The position numbers were made by a program, and so were the translations under genes. DNA of 64,000 bases. It comes from Bacillus benzoevorans (GTDB lineage: Bacteria; Bacillota; Bacilli; Bacillales; Cytobacillaceae). How positions within the stretch are numbered: the first letter of the stretch is position 1; each line of letters begins with the position of its first letter. Below the pieces are notes generated by a model. That model worked only from the letters and a program-made list of their open reading frames with translations, was not told the DNA's origin and did no database searches. The DNA lies in contig NZ_JACHGK010000007.1 in NCBI RefSeq assembly GCF_014207535.1, positions 1-64,000 on the forward strand, in the 5' to 3' direction. Below, one piece after another: positions 47,375 to 57,319 of the stretch.

Positions 47375-47522
47375 AGAGGAATTTTCCATATAGCGGATTC
47401 AGTACATATAAATTCCAATCCTAAAAAAATGTACTTTTTACCGCAACGAATAAAATTTTATCATACGAAACTCATTTTATGCAATAGATTTCTAAAAAAT
47501 ATTTATTTCCAATTGCAGGGAG

Positions 47523-49460
47523 TTATCTTTCTACCTCTGTTCTCAGGTTTTGCATAAAGTCTGTAAAAGGAACTGTCTCCGATTTTTGTTCCCCGTATTT
47601 ACGGACGTTTACCGAATGGTTGGTCACTTCCTGATCGCCAACTACCAGCATATACGGAATCTTTTGCATTTGCGCTTCACGAATTTTATAGCCGATTTTC
47701 TCATTGCGATCATCTAATTCAACACGGAAACCAGCTGCTTTCAGCTGCTCTAATACGTTTTTAGCATAATCATAATGGATTTCAGGAGACACAGGAATGA
47801 CTTGTACCTGTACTGGAGCCAGCCATGTTGGGAATGCTCCTTTGTATTCCTCAATTAAGAATGCCACGAAACGCTCCATCGTTGACACAACTCCACGGTG
47901 GATAACCACTGGACGATGCGGTTTGCCGTCTTCTCCCACATAAGTGAGATCAAAGCGTTCAGGAAGCAAGAAATCAAGCTGTACAGTTGAAAGAGTTTCG
48001 TCCTTACCTAAGGCCGTTTTAACCTGTACATCGAGTTTAGGACCGTAGAAAGCCGCTTCGCCTTCTGCTTCATAGTAGTCGACATCCATCTCATCAATAA
48101 CTTCCTTAAGCATACTCTGTGCTTTTTCCCACATTTCATCGTCGTTATAATATTTTTCCGTATTTTCCGGATCCCGGTAAGATAAACGGAAGGTGAAGCT
48201 TTCAAAATCGAAATCTTTATAAACCTCGAGAATCAGCTCAACAACACGTTTAAACTCTTCTTTAATTTGATCGGGCCGCACAAAAATATGGGCATCATTT
48301 AATGTCATGCCGCGGACACGCTGCAGTCCGGAAAGTGCGCCCGACATTTCATAGCGGTGCATCATTCCAAGCTCTGCAATCCGAATTGGCAGTTCACGAT
48401 AGCTGTGAATTCCGTTTTTATAGACCATCATGTGGTGCGGACAGTTCATCGGACGAAGAACAAGCTGTTCATTATCCATATCCATGACAGGGAACATGTC
48501 CTCCTGGTAGTGATCCCAGTGCCCGGATGTTTTATAAAGTTCGACACTTCCCATAATGGGTGTATACACATGGTCATAGCCAAGGCTTACTTCTTTATCG
48601 ACGATATAGCGTTCAATAATGCGGCGGATCGTCGCACCCTTCGGCATCCAGAGCGGCAGACCCTGTCCCACCTTTTGCGAAGTAGTAAATAAATTTAATT
48701 CCTTCCCGATCTTTCGGTGATCACGTTCTTTTGCTTCTTCCAACAAACGTAAATGTTCAGCTAAATCTTCTTTCTTGAAAAAGGCCGTTCCATAAATACG
48801 CTGCAGCATTTTATTATCACTGTTGCCGCGCCAATACGCACCGGCAATACTTAATAGCTTAATTTCTCTCAGCTTGCCTGTTGACGGAACATGCACCCCG
48901 CGGCACAAATCAAAGAACTCTCCCTGCTCATAAATCGTAACCGTTTCATCCTCAGGAATGGCTTCAATCAATTCAATCTTATATTCATCGCCAATCTCCT
49001 TATAAATTTGAATCGCTTCATTTCGGCTTACTTCCTTGCGGACAACTGGAATATTTTCGTTTATAATTTTCTTGATTTCTTTTTCAATTAAAGGTAAATC
49101 CTCTGGTGTAATAGATACTGGCAGATCGATATCATAATAAAAACCGCCTTCAATGACAGGTCCCACGCCAAGTTTCACTTCTACATCTTTATATAAACGT
49201 TTGATTGCCTGTGCCATCGTATGAGCACTTGAGTGGCGCAGGATTTCCAATGCTTCCGGCTGATCCTGAGTAATAATTTCAATCGCGCCGTCCGCTTCGA
49301 TTGGACGTCTTAAGTCAATCATTGTACCGTTCAGCTTGCCAGCTAAGGCCTTTTTCTTTAATCCTGAACTGATCGATCCGGCAATATCCTCCGTTGTGAC
49401 ACCGTGCGGGAATTCCTTTACTGCACCATCAGGAAATGTAATTTTTAAAACATCTGACAT
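47523..49460 (-). CDS. thrS: Threonyl-tRNA synthetase
   Basis: This 645-residue enzyme has the N-terminal TGS domain, the editing domain with HSSAHTMAQ near residue 77, the class II core with [13 protein letters not shown] near 335 and H and C zinc ligands, and a C-terminal anticodon-binding domain. It is under a T-box. Confidence 0.98.
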   Translation of the reverse strand: MSDVLKITFPDGAVKEFPHGVTTEDIAGSISSGLKKKALAGKLNGTMIDLRRPIEADGAIEIITQDQPEALEILRHSSAHTMAQAIKRLYKDVEVKLGVGPVIEGGFYYDIDLPVSITPEDLPLIEKEIKKIINENIPVVRKEVSRNEAIQIYKEIGDEYKIELIEAIPEDETVTIYEQGEFFDLCRGVHVPSTGKLREIKLLSIAGAYWRGNSDNKMLQRIYGTAFFKKEDLAEHLRLLEEAKERDHRKIGKELNLFTTSQKVGQGLPLWMPKGATIRRIIERYIVDKEVSLGYDHVYTPIMGSVELYKTSGHWDHYQEDMFPVMDMDNEQLVLRPMNCPHHMMVYKNGIHSYRELPIRIAELGMMHRYEMSGALSGLQRVRGMTLNDAHIFVRPDQIKEEFKRVVELILEVYKDFDFESFTFRLSYRDPENTEKYYNDDEMWEKAQSMLKEVIDEMDVDYYEAEGEAAFYGPKLDVQVKTALGKDETLSTVQLDFLLPERFDLTYVGEDGKPHRPVVIHRGVVSTMERFVAFLIEEYKGAFPTWLAPVQVQVIPVSPEIHYDYAKNVLEQLKAAGFRVELDDRNEKIGYKIREAQMQKIPYMLVVGDQEVTNHSVNVRKYGEQKSETVPFTDFMQNLRTEVER

Positions 49461-49483
49461 TCTTTTTTCCTCCTTATGTAAAC

Positions 49484-49776
49484 ATAAAAAAGCCCCTCCC
49501 TATAAAAGGGACGAGCTATTAGACACGTGGTTCCACCCTACTTCTCATTTTTGCACAAGACAAAAATGACTTTGTAGTCTGATAACGGTTTTAAGCCGTC
49601 TTCCGATACTTTAACGAGTACAATGGACTTAAGTCCATCATCTCCATTTTTCCCGGTCGAAGTTTAGAGGTGGTAAGTAATCCATTCGTGTTAGGAAGTT
49701 TCCAGCCTCGACTTCCCTCTCTAAAACCGTAAAAGAATACCCTTGTCCTCATCATTACTTTTAATCATATATTATG
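49484..49776 (-). promoter_or_regulatory. T-box leader of thrS
   Basis: The leader carries AGGGTGGAACCACG near 49530-49543, a terminator (about 49488-49520) and a CTTACCACC specifier region near 49672-49684, consistent with the threonine codon ACC. The small frames overlapping it are not genes. Confidence 0.88.
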
Positions 49777-49782
49777 TACTGT

Positions 49783-49811
49783 ATTATAGACATTAATGAA
49801 TTGAAAATCAA
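49783..49811 (-). promoter_or_regulatory. Sigma-A promoter of thrS
   Basis: TTGATT at 49806-49811 and TATAAT at 49783-49788 are 17 bases apart. The -35 overlaps the end of ytxC. Confidence 0.8.
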
Positions 49812-50689
49812 GAGGACATATCTTTTTTCGTCGAAAGAGGGCAAAATCTGTCTTTCATTTCCGTAAAGGCGTTTATCGGTTTACAAATCACCCTTTCTTC
49901 AAAAATATTCCGGATTGTGCGAATAAGCGGCTGTTCTGTATCATTTGTATACAAATATATATTGGATGGTGCAATGGACAGCAGTGGTGCGATCGTCACT
50001 GAATCAACATAAACCGGATGATTGATTAAGAGCCTCCGATCGATCATCCCGATTAAATCGCCCCGCTTCATTTCGGCAAAATGTTCATTAAAAAAGGTGA
50101 TGCCTTCATCACAGAGCAGATGAAGCTTCGGTTGTTTCGGAGACCTCTCACGCAAGAAATCTCTTAATCTTTGAATAAAGACCTGGTATTCCTGTTCCAT
50201 TTTGTATTCATCAAGTGATAATTCTACATATTTCTCCAATTCATTGATAAAGGAACGCAGCCTGAATTTAATAAAGTGATCAAAAGAAAAAACAGGCTGT
50301 TCACGGAACCATTCATGAATTAAGATAAACAGTCGTTCCTGCAAATTCATTTGCGGTAGAAAAGCATTTAGTTCATCATTTTTCCCCTCTAGTATAGAAT
50401 GAACAATCTCAATAATTTGCTGCTGTTCCTCTTCATCACGATAATAATAAGCGGCAAGGATATTCTTCAGCCAATCATTCAATTTCACCTTCATAATGAA
50501 ATGGCATAGTCCTGTTTTCGTCCAGCGAAACAGTTCATCTTTCCTGCTGTGCGTATTTCTGCCCCTAACTATATGTGAATCTTCGCAATGAAGCGTATAT
50601 TCCCCAATTGATTTATCCGGTAATTGCTGCTGTAAAAAAGAATACAGCGATTGTGCATCCTCTTTTTGTCGGAAATGGATTTCAATCAA
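49808..50689 (-). CDS. ytxC: YtxC family protein
   Basis: This 293-residue soluble, mostly helical protein begins at TTG with AAGGAGGG upstream. The middle section (FIKFRLRSFINELEKYVELSLDEYKMEQEYQ in parts) and position between dnaI and thrS identify YtxC of Bacillus, a family seen in sporulating Firmicutes. Function is unknown. Confidence 0.82.
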   Translation of the reverse strand: MIEIHFRQKEDAQSLYSFLQQQLPDKSIGEYTLHCEDSHIVRGRNTHSRKDELFRWTKTGLCHFIMKVKLNDWLKNILAAYYYRDEEEQQQIIEIVHSILEGKNDELNAFLPQMNLQERLFILIHEWFREQPVFSFDHFIKFRLRSFINELEKYVELSLDEYKMEQEYQVFIQRLRDFLRERSPKQPKLHLLCDEGITFFNEHFAEMKRGDLIGMIDRRLLINHPVYVDSVTIAPLLSIAPSNIYLYTNDTEQPLIRTIRNIFEERVICKPINAFTEMKDRFCPLSTKKDMSS

Positions 50690-50794
50690 CTCAAATCCCT
50701 CCTTATATATCTATGCTTATATATATATGGAGAACTTGGTCAAATTAGAAGTAGATGGGGATCAAAAAAATGCAGCTGTCACGCAACAGCCGCA

Positions 50795-51721
50795 TCAATG
50801 TCGCCGATTTCTTCCTTCCACCAAAACCGGTTCAGCTAAATATCTGATTCTTTCCATAATCCTGCGGGCTTTTATCTTTTCTTCCTCGCCACGCTGACTA
50901 TAGGTTAGATGGTGCTCAAGCCCTTGAAAATCTAAATTCGAAGTGAATACTGTCGGTTGGTTTTCAAGCATCCTGAACTGCAGGATTGGACCAAGGATTT
51001 CATCCCTTACCCAGCTTGACATTGTCTCCGCGCCAATGTCATCGAGCATCAGAACTGGCTCTCTTTTAATAGCTTCCAATTTTTCATTCAGGGTCGAATC
51101 ACCAATCGAACTTTTTAATTCACGGAATAACTCCGGAACATAGACGATCATAGAGGAAATCTTATGTTTAGCTAACTCATTTGCAATCGCTCCGAGAATA
51201 TAAGACTTTCCTACACCAAACTCACCATGAAAATAAAGTCCTTTGGTCGTAAGTCCTTCCTTGCAGTTCATGACAAAAGCAAGTGCTTTTTTTATTACTT
51301 CAGCTCTTTCGCTCCTGTCCATCACTTCAAAAGAAGCATGTAAAATATCTTTTGGAACATACAGACTTTTAATTAACTTTTCATTTTTCCTTTTTTCTTC
51401 ATCCATCAGTTTTCTGGGACATTTATCGTAATGAACTTCAATAGAGCCCCTTGAGAAAACTAATTTCGGATAGTACCCCTGCATTAAGTTCTTGCAATTT
51501 TCAAGGCTTTGACAGTGATCACATTGGATACTTTGATTCCCAAATTCATGTAATTTCATTAAATTTTTTTCAAGCAAATCATTTGTGATTTCATCTTGAT
51601 GTTCATTTAGAAATGCCTTTACATAGGGATTCATTAAAATTTCTGCTCGCATTTGTCGATATTTTTCTTGAAAGCTTTTATTACCGGCTAAACGCTTTAA
51701 GGTCTCATTAATTCTCTCCAT
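50795..51721 (-). CDS. dnaI: Primosomal protein DnaI, helicase loader
   Basis: This 308-residue AAA+ protein loads the DnaC helicase at origins and restarted forks. The N-terminal zinc-binding domain (CDHCQSLENC, then the HYDKCPRK segment) is followed by the ATPase with GEFGVGKSYILGAIA near 165 and MLDDIGAE near 230. ATG 51721 follows AGGAGG; a GTG four codons earlier overlaps that site. It follows dnaB by a few bases. Confidence 0.95.
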   Translation of the reverse strand: MERINETLKRLAGNKSFQEKYRQMRAEILMNPYVKAFLNEHQDEITNDLLEKNLMKLHEFGNQSIQCDHCQSLENCKNLMQGYYPKLVFSRGSIEVHYDKCPRKLMDEEKRKNEKLIKSLYVPKDILHASFEVMDRSERAEVIKKALAFVMNCKEGLTTKGLYFHGEFGVGKSYILGAIANELAKHKISSMIVYVPELFRELKSSIGDSTLNEKLEAIKREPVLMLDDIGAETMSSWVRDEILGPILQFRMLENQPTVFTSNLDFQGLEHHLTYSQRGEEEKIKARRIMERIRYLAEPVLVEGRNRRH

Positions 51722-51736
51722 CCTTTTGTCCACCTC

Positions 51737-53143
51737 CTATGAACGCAATTTTTTCAGCATTTCTTCTATTTCACGATTATCTTTTTCAATTTCTTCAGCT
51801 GTTTTTGCCGCTACACTCTTTTCTTTCGCTTCATTTTTATCTTCTTTATCAAACCAGTCGGGCAATACTTCCGTACGAATCGGTTTCTTTTTATAATTTC
51901 CTGACTTTGTGGTCTTTTTCTCTTTAGCCCGCTCTATATATTGACGGCGATTTTTTTTGGCTAATTCCATCGCTTCTTTAACGGTTTTAATTTCATTCCT
52001 TACCCATTCACCAGCAATTACTTCAACTAGACCTCTTGGTAATTTCTTATCCGCTATTCGCAACACATTATCAATTAAGACATTCACAACACCAGGATTT
52101 AATTTTTGACCAAACATGACATCTTCAATTATCTTCATTTCTGCTTTAGCAGGCTCAGCTCCTCCAGAAATGTCCTTTAAAAACTGTAACGGTGAAGTAG
52201 TATCAAAGTAACGAATCAATTTATCCTCTTGAGTTTCCGGTTCTTGTTTCGAAGATTGATGAATGACTGGTTGTGTTCTCTCAATCAAGGAAGGCAGCTG
52301 ATCATAGTGCTCAAATTGATACCAATCCCGCGCGGATTTTCTTAATTCCTCGAGATTGATCTTATTATCCTCGTCAATCGCACTAATGACAATATTCTTC
52401 ATTTGAATGGGATCGATCCCATATAAGAAGGCTAAATTGCTAATGACTTCTCTTACAGGCTCCGTAAAAGCACTGCCGGAAATTAAATTTTCATGAAGCC
52501 CGGCAAATAGCAGATCGAAATTAAAATCAGGCGCTTCTGCTTTAATATTTTTCGGGTGCTGCCTGCCAATATAGGAATACTCCTGCTCCATTTCAATATC
52601 CTGTTTCATTTCGTCACTGTAGGAAAAAGCACTAGGATGGAAGGAAGTAAATACGTCTTGAAAGGCCTTTGTGACCTGCTTGTAATCTGAATCTTGCATC
52701 GTCTGGTCACTAAAGAAGCGTTTGACCCGTGCAAATTGGGCTTTGCCTATTTTGCGATATAAATAGATGTTCAGCATCCCGTCTAATAAAAATTGTTCCG
52801 GTGTCAGAGGCGGCTGAAGTTCATAGACAAACGACCGTATATCCTCATCCTCTTTCACATAGGTTTTCAAAAGACCAATGCCCTCCAGCTTTAAGCGGCT
52901 GTTATAAATCGCTTGCAAATTCATGTCCATAAAATTCATTAAACTGTGATGTGAATGTGATTCAGACCATAAGCGGTTTTCTTCCAGTTCCGCCCATAAT
53001 GTCAGATAGAGACTTAAGGTCATGGCACCAATCAGCGGCTGATATAAAAAGGTGAGTACTTTTCGATCATAATCATGTAATAATCCATTGGCAGTGACGA
53101 CATAGCGATCAATTGGTAATAATTCTTGCCAATGTTGTGTCAT
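51737..53143 (-). CDS. dnaB: Replication initiation and membrane attachment protein DnaB
   Basis: This 468-residue protein is part of the Firmicutes helicase-loading pathway with DnaD and DnaI. It has the DnaB N-terminal winged helix section and a C-terminal DnaD-like domain (LQFLKDISGGAEPAKAEMKIIEDVM, VNVLIDNVLRIADKKLP), then a basic tail. ATG 53143 is chosen for the AAAGG site. Confidence 0.94.
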   Translation of the reverse strand: MTQHWQELLPIDRYVVTANGLLHDYDRKVLTFLYQPLIGAMTLSLYLTLWAELEENRLWSESHSHHSLMNFMDMNLQAIYNSRLKLEGIGLLKTYVKEDEDIRSFVYELQPPLTPEQFLLDGMLNIYLYRKIGKAQFARVKRFFSDQTMQDSDYKQVTKAFQDVFTSFHPSAFSYSDEMKQDIEMEQEYSYIGRQHPKNIKAEAPDFNFDLLFAGLHENLISGSAFTEPVREVISNLAFLYGIDPIQMKNIVISAIDEDNKINLEELRKSARDWYQFEHYDQLPSLIERTQPVIHQSSKQEPETQEDKLIRYFDTTSPLQFLKDISGGAEPAKAEMKIIEDVMFGQKLNPGVVNVLIDNVLRIADKKLPRGLVEVIAGEWVRNEIKTVKEAMELAKKNRRQYIERAKEKKTTKSGNYKKKPIRTEVLPDWFDKEDKNEAKEKSVAAKTAEEIEKDNREIEEMLKKLRS

Positions 53144-53200
53144 GCATGTCAACCTTTCCATTCAATATTTCAAAAAAGAGCTAAAGAAACCTTCAGCTCA

Positions 53201-53662
53201 TCAGGATTGTTCTTTTTTAATTAATTCTTTTAATTCCTCAATAAACACATTAATATCTTTAAATTGTCGATAAACGGAGGCGAAACGAACATATGCCACT
53301 TCATCTACTTCAGCAAGACGGTCCATGACCATTTCACCGATGACTTCGCTTTTTACTTCTGCACCGCCCTGGTTCCGTAATTCCCTTTCAACCTCTGATG
53401 CGATGTTTTCCAATTGGTTTAAAGAAACAGGTCTTTTTTCACATGCCCTGATTAAACCGCGTAACACCTTTTCGCGGCTGAATTCCTCTCTAATTCCTTC
53501 CTTTTTCACAACAATCAGCGGTATTTCTTCCACTTTTTCAAAGGTAGTGAAGCGATAGCCGCACTTTTCACATTCTCTTCTTCTGCGGATCGCTCTGTAA
53601 TCATCAATTGGGCGGGAATCGACAACACGAGTATTATTATTTTGGCATGAAGGACATCTCAT
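53201..53662 (-). CDS. nrdR: Transcriptional repressor NrdR
   Basis: This 153-residue repressor controls ribonucleotide reductase genes. It has an N-terminal zinc ribbon ([11 protein letters not shown] and CEKCGYRF) and an ATP-cone domain ([21 protein letters not shown]). In B. subtilis a speD gene lies between it and gapB; none is present here. Confidence 0.97.
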   Translation of the reverse strand: MRCPSCQNNNTRVVDSRPIDDYRAIRRRRECEKCGYRFTTFEKVEEIPLIVVKKEGIREEFSREKVLRGLIRACEKRPVSLNQLENIASEVERELRNQGGAEVKSEVIGEMVMDRLAEVDEVAYVRFASVYRQFKDINVFIEELKELIKKEQS

Positions 53663-53739
53663 ATAATCAACTCCGACTTAAATTTCCTTTCTTCTATCTT
53701 ATTAAAAAGAATGAAGCAGTACAAGTATTCTAAAAAAAA

Positions 53740-53775
53740 TAAAAGAGGTGCAGATTGTGCTGCACCTCTTTAAAG
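53740..53775 (-). terminator. Terminator of gapB
   Basis: A 10-bp perfect stem (53743-53752 with 53761-53770) is followed on the minus strand by a T-rich run. Confidence 0.85.
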
Positions 53776-53794
53776 ACAGGCCTACTATATTTAA

Positions 53795-54829
53795 TTAACC
53801 TGCATTTACTGTCGAAGATTTATAAAGCTCAGATGCCACGTATTTCACTAAATCTACGACACGGCATGAATAGCCCCATTCATTATCATACCACGCAAGA
53901 ACCTTTACCTTTGTGGCACCAATGACCATTGTTGACAATCCGTCAACAATAGCTGAGTGTTCATTTGTATTAAAATCAACGGATACTAAAGGCTCATCCG
54001 TAATATCGATGATACCGTTTAATTCGCCCTCTGCTTCTTTATTAAATACTTCATTAATTTCTTCTTTTGTGACTTCACGCTTTAAGTCTACAACTAAGTC
54101 CACTAAAGAAACATTAGGAGTTGGCACACGAAGAGACATGCCATGCAATTTTCCTTGTAATTGCGGCAGTACAAGGGCAAGTGCTTTAGCGGCTCCAGTT
54201 GAAGTTGGAATAATAGATTGAGCGCACGCACGTGCTCTTCTTAAATCCTTTTTATGCGGATTATCGATATTATTTTGGTCATTCGTGTAGGCGTGAACAG
54301 TCGTCATTAATCCATTCTCAATACCAAAATATTTATCTAGCACTTTAGCAACAGGCGCTAAACAATTCGTTGTACATGAAGCATTCGAAATGATATCATG
54401 TTCCGCTATATTAAGCGCTTCCTGATTAACACCCATAACGATCGTTACATCCTCATTTTTACCAGGTGCTGTTAGTACTACTTTTTTCGCTCCGGCATTT
54501 AAATGAAGCGCTGCTTTATCGCGGGCATTAAATTTTCCGGTTGCTTCTATGACAATATCAATATTTAATTCTTTCCAAGGCAGTTCTTCCGGGTTACGGT
54601 TGTCTAATAATTGCACACGTTTCCCATTCACAACAAGTACATTCTCTTCAGCTCTCACTTCGCCGTTAAATCTGCCATGAACAGTGTCATACTTTATTAA
54701 ATGAGCAAGTGTTTCTGCCGGATAGCTGGCATTCACCGCTACTATTTCAAGGTTATCATCAAGAATCGCTTTTCTAAAAACCATTCTTCCAATTCTTCCA
54801 AAACCATTAATCGCTATTTTCGCCTTCAT
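53795..54829 (-). CDS. gapB: NADP-dependent glyceraldehyde-3-phosphate dehydrogenase GapB
   Basis: This 344-residue enzyme works in gluconeogenesis. The NAD(P)-binding GFGRIGR start, the catalytic cysteine in SNASCTTNC near 153 and the C-terminal WYDNEWGYS are present. Sequence and position beside coaE indicate GapB rather than the glycolytic GapA. In B. subtilis it is repressed by CcpN; no CcpN site is assigned here. Confidence 0.95.
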   Translation of the reverse strand: MKAKIAINGFGRIGRMVFRKAILDDNLEIVAVNASYPAETLAHLIKYDTVHGRFNGEVRAEENVLVVNGKRVQLLDNRNPEELPWKELNIDIVIEATGKFNARDKAALHLNAGAKKVVLTAPGKNEDVTIVMGVNQEALNIAEHDIISNASCTTNCLAPVAKVLDKYFGIENGLMTTVHAYTNDQNNIDNPHKKDLRRARACAQSIIPTSTGAAKALALVLPQLQGKLHGMSLRVPTPNVSLVDLVVDLKREVTKEEINEVFNKEAEGELNGIIDITDEPLVSVDFNTNEHSAIVDGLSTMVIGATKVKVLAWYDNEWGYSCRVVDLVKYVASELYKSSTVNAG

Positions 54830-55028
54830 GCTTCGGCTCCTTCCACAATAACGTTATACTTTTTTCGAGTTGCTTTCGTAATTAGTATAACACATTAACC
54901 TCCACTTGTGACAACATAAAGTTCATTTTCACTTCATTTTTAGTGTTATCTAAAATTCATGAGTGATATTTAAACAGATGCCCATCTCTTCAGTACAGCA
55001 CACGTTATGTTTCACCTCAGAACAAAGG

Positions 55029-55062
55029 CAAAAAAAAAGAGGCTCAGTCCTCTTTTTTCTCC
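55029..55062 (-). terminator. Terminator overlapping the coaE stop
   Basis: AAAAAAGAGG and CCTCTTTTTT (55033-55042 with 55049-55058) pair around a six-base loop that includes the stop codon. Confidence 0.8.
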
Positions 55063-55658
55063 TCGAAGCCCCATTCCTTTAGTATTCTGTACAGCTGCAC
55101 ACGCGTTTGTTCCGGTGTTCCTGAATTATCGATTACCCGATCGGATAAGATACGTTTTTCTTTCAACGGCATCTGCGACTGGATGCGTGATATGGCTTCT
55201 TGTTCAGAATATTGGTTGCGTTCCATTAGGCGCTTTAATTGCGTCGTTTCATCCACATAAACTAAAAGTGAGCGATCTACCAGATTCGTTAATTTACTTT
55301 CAAAAAGAAGCGGGATATCCATGATAAGAATCGCTTCGTTTCTCGCCGCTGCCGCTTCTTTCTTCGCATTCATCCGTTCTCTGACTGCCGGATGAACTAT
55401 CCCGTTTAATACCATTCGCTCTTCTTTATTATTAAAAATAATTTCACCTAACTTGGCCCGGTTGATTGTACCATCAGCAAGAAGAATACCTTTTCCAAAA
55501 TGCTCAATAATTTGGTCGTAGGCTTTCTCACCGGGTTCAACCACATCCCTTGATTCCATATCTGCATCAATGACTGTAATCCCCTGCTCCTTACACATAT
55601 TTGCAACCGTACTTTTACCACTGGCAATCCCGCCGGTTAATCCGATAACTAAAGTCAT
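55044..55658 (-). CDS. coaE: Dephospho-CoA kinase
   Basis: This 204-residue enzyme carries out the last step of coenzyme A synthesis. The P-loop GLTGGIASGKST is at residues 6-17, DADMESRDV near 31 and the LLFESKLTNLVD segment near 110. It follows ytaF. Confidence 0.96.
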   Translation of the reverse strand: MTLVIGLTGGIASGKSTVANMCKEQGITVIDADMESRDVVEPGEKAYDQIIEHFGKGILLADGTINRAKLGEIIFNNKEERMVLNGIVHPAVRERMNAKKEAAAARNEAILIMDIPLLFESKLTNLVDRSLLVYVDETTQLKRLMERNQYSEQEAISRIQSQMPLKEKRILSDRVIDNSGTPEQTRVQLYRILKEWGFEEKKED

Positions 55659-55685
55659 AAACTGTTATTCCTTTCTTTACTGCGG

Positions 55686-56327
55686 CTAAAATCGCAGTAA
55701 TCCTATTGTGATGAGCAAAATTCCAGGTAAAAATGATAGTTTTTGCAGCCAGGAGATTTGCGACAAATACGCCCCCATCCTCATCCCCAGGAAAACAAGC
55801 AATGAGCTTAATACAGCAACAGACAGAGCCAAATACAGTGGTGATAATCCCAGCATGACGGCCCCTATTCCTGCCCCAAATGAATCTAATGACAGAGCCA
55901 GACCAAGCATAAACGCTTCCAGACCTGTAATCGTCCCGGATTGGTCAAAGTCAGCACTCATTGGTTTTCTTAAAATATGAATGACAAGTCCAAGCGACTT
56001 TATTTCTAAATTGACAATCATTTTCTCATGCAGCAGCACATCTTTTTCTTTGTCAGGACGGAAAAATTGATAGATAATCCATCCGCCAAGGGCTATTAAT
56101 ATGATACCGCCTATTTTTTCTGCGAGTTCGGGAGAGATAAATCGCTGTATTAAATGGCCGATAAACATAGAAATCATTAAGGTAACAGCAGAGCAGCAGG
56201 CGATAATCATAATCGACTTAAAAGGAATTCGCATTTTCCTTAGCCCATAAGTAAACCCGACACTGAAGCTGTCTAAACTGACAGATAAAGCTAATAGTAA
56301 AAGTGTGAGTGAGAATGATTGTAACAT
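55686..56327 (-). CDS. ytaF: Sporulation membrane protein YtaF
   Basis: This 213-residue protein has six hydrophobic segments in two related halves, each with a LxxSLDSFxxG motif (SVSLDSFSVGFTYG near 14, ALSLDSFGAGIG near 140). This places it in the MntP-like manganese exporter group. ATG 56327 has AAGGAG upstream. The family is linked to sporulation. Confidence 0.9.
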   Translation of the reverse strand: MLQSFSLTLLLLALSVSLDSFSVGFTYGLRKMRIPFKSIMIIACCSAVTLMISMFIGHLIQRFISPELAEKIGGIILIALGGWIIYQFFRPDKEKDVLLHEKMIVNLEIKSLGLVIHILRKPMSADFDQSGTITGLEAFMLGLALSLDSFGAGIGAVMLGLSPLYLALSVAVLSSLLVFLGMRMGAYLSQISWLQKLSFLPGILLITIGLLRF

Positions 56328-56391
56328 TGACTTAGGCTCCTTCCTCATAAACAACTACATTAGTCTATGAAGAGAGCCTAATATTTGTTAA

Positions 56392-57234
56392 TCAATTCTT
56401 CCCGGCACTGCTTTTTTGGCAAATCGGGCAAAAAACAGTGCCTCTGCCGCCGACAACAATTCTTTCAAGTGAGGTCCCGCAAACGTTGCATGGTTCTCCT
56501 TTTCGCCCATAAACATTATGTTCTAATTGGAACATTCCCATTTGTCCCTGAGAATTTACGTAGGTTCTGACAGTGCTGCCTCCCTTTTCCACTGCCTCTG
56601 ATAAGGTCTTAATGATTTGCTCATAAAGCAGCTTTCCTTCTTTTTCTAACAGGGACTGTGCAGGTCTTTCCGGATGGATGCGGGCTTTAAATAAAGCTTC
56701 ATCCACATAGATATTGCCAAGTCCCGCCAGTACGGTTTGATCCAGCAGCACTGATTTAATCGCCCGCTTTTTCTGCGATAACGTTTGGAAAAACGGCTGA
56801 AAATCAAATTGTCCGCCCAAAGGCTCCGGACCAAGCTGCGATAGAGGGAGTACATTGAATTCCTCCCCTTTACGATACAGATGCATCGTGCCGAATTTAC
56901 GGACATCGCGGTAACGCAGTTCTGTTCCATCATTAAAATGAAATATGACATGGGTGTGTTTATCCACTGGTTCACCTGATTCAGTCAGTAAGTACTTCCC
57001 TTCCATCCTCAAATGAGAAACCAGTGCAAAAACCTCTGTATAAAATATCAGGAATTTTCCTCTTCTATCAATATTTAAGATTGTTTGTCCGCATAATGCA
57101 TCGGCAAACTGTTCAATTTCAGCCGGATGCTTAATGATTTTAGGCCAGGATATCGTTACTGCGCTAATTTGTTTATGCAGCACCAGCTCCCGCAGCGTCC
57201 GGACAATCGTTTCAACCTCAGGAAGTTCAGGCAC
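56392..57234 (-). CDS. mutM: Formamidopyrimidine-DNA glycosylase
   Basis: This 280-residue glycosylase removes 8-oxoguanine. The PELPEVETIVR start holds the catalytic Pro and Glu, a helix-two-turn-helix section lies near 155-180 (LLDQTVLAGLGNIYVDEALF), and the C-terminal zinc finger (CNVCGTSLER, CPICQ) is complete. Confidence 0.97.
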   Translation of the reverse strand: MPELPEVETIVRTLRELVLHKQISAVTISWPKIIKHPAEIEQFADALCGQTILNIDRRGKFLIFYTEVFALVSHLRMEGKYLLTESGEPVDKHTHVIFHFNDGTELRYRDVRKFGTMHLYRKGEEFNVLPLSQLGPEPLGGQFDFQPFFQTLSQKKRAIKSVLLDQTVLAGLGNIYVDEALFKARIHPERPAQSLLEKEGKLLYEQIIKTLSEAVEKGGSTVRTYVNSQGQMGMFQLEHNVYGRKGEPCNVCGTSLERIVVGGRGTVFCPICQKSSAGKN

Positions 57235-57259
57235 CCCATCCCCCTCCTTTCAATACAGT

Positions 57260-57305
57260 GTCCGCTTCATGCGGACATTTGTCTTTTTTTCGGTGCCTGG
57301 CACCG
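57260..57305. repeat. Paired hairpins between polA and mutM, including a GGTGCC dyad
   Basis: GTCCGC-TTCAT-GCGGAC at 57260-57276 is followed by a T-run, then a 15-base dyad, CGGTGCC-T-GGCACCG, at 57291-57305. The second is a short repeat form I associate with many intergenic copies in Bacillus and Neobacillus genomes. Orientation of the T-run fits the plus strand, so neither is a simple polA terminator. Confidence 0.55.
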
Positions 57306-57319
57306 ATTTTACCATCGAT

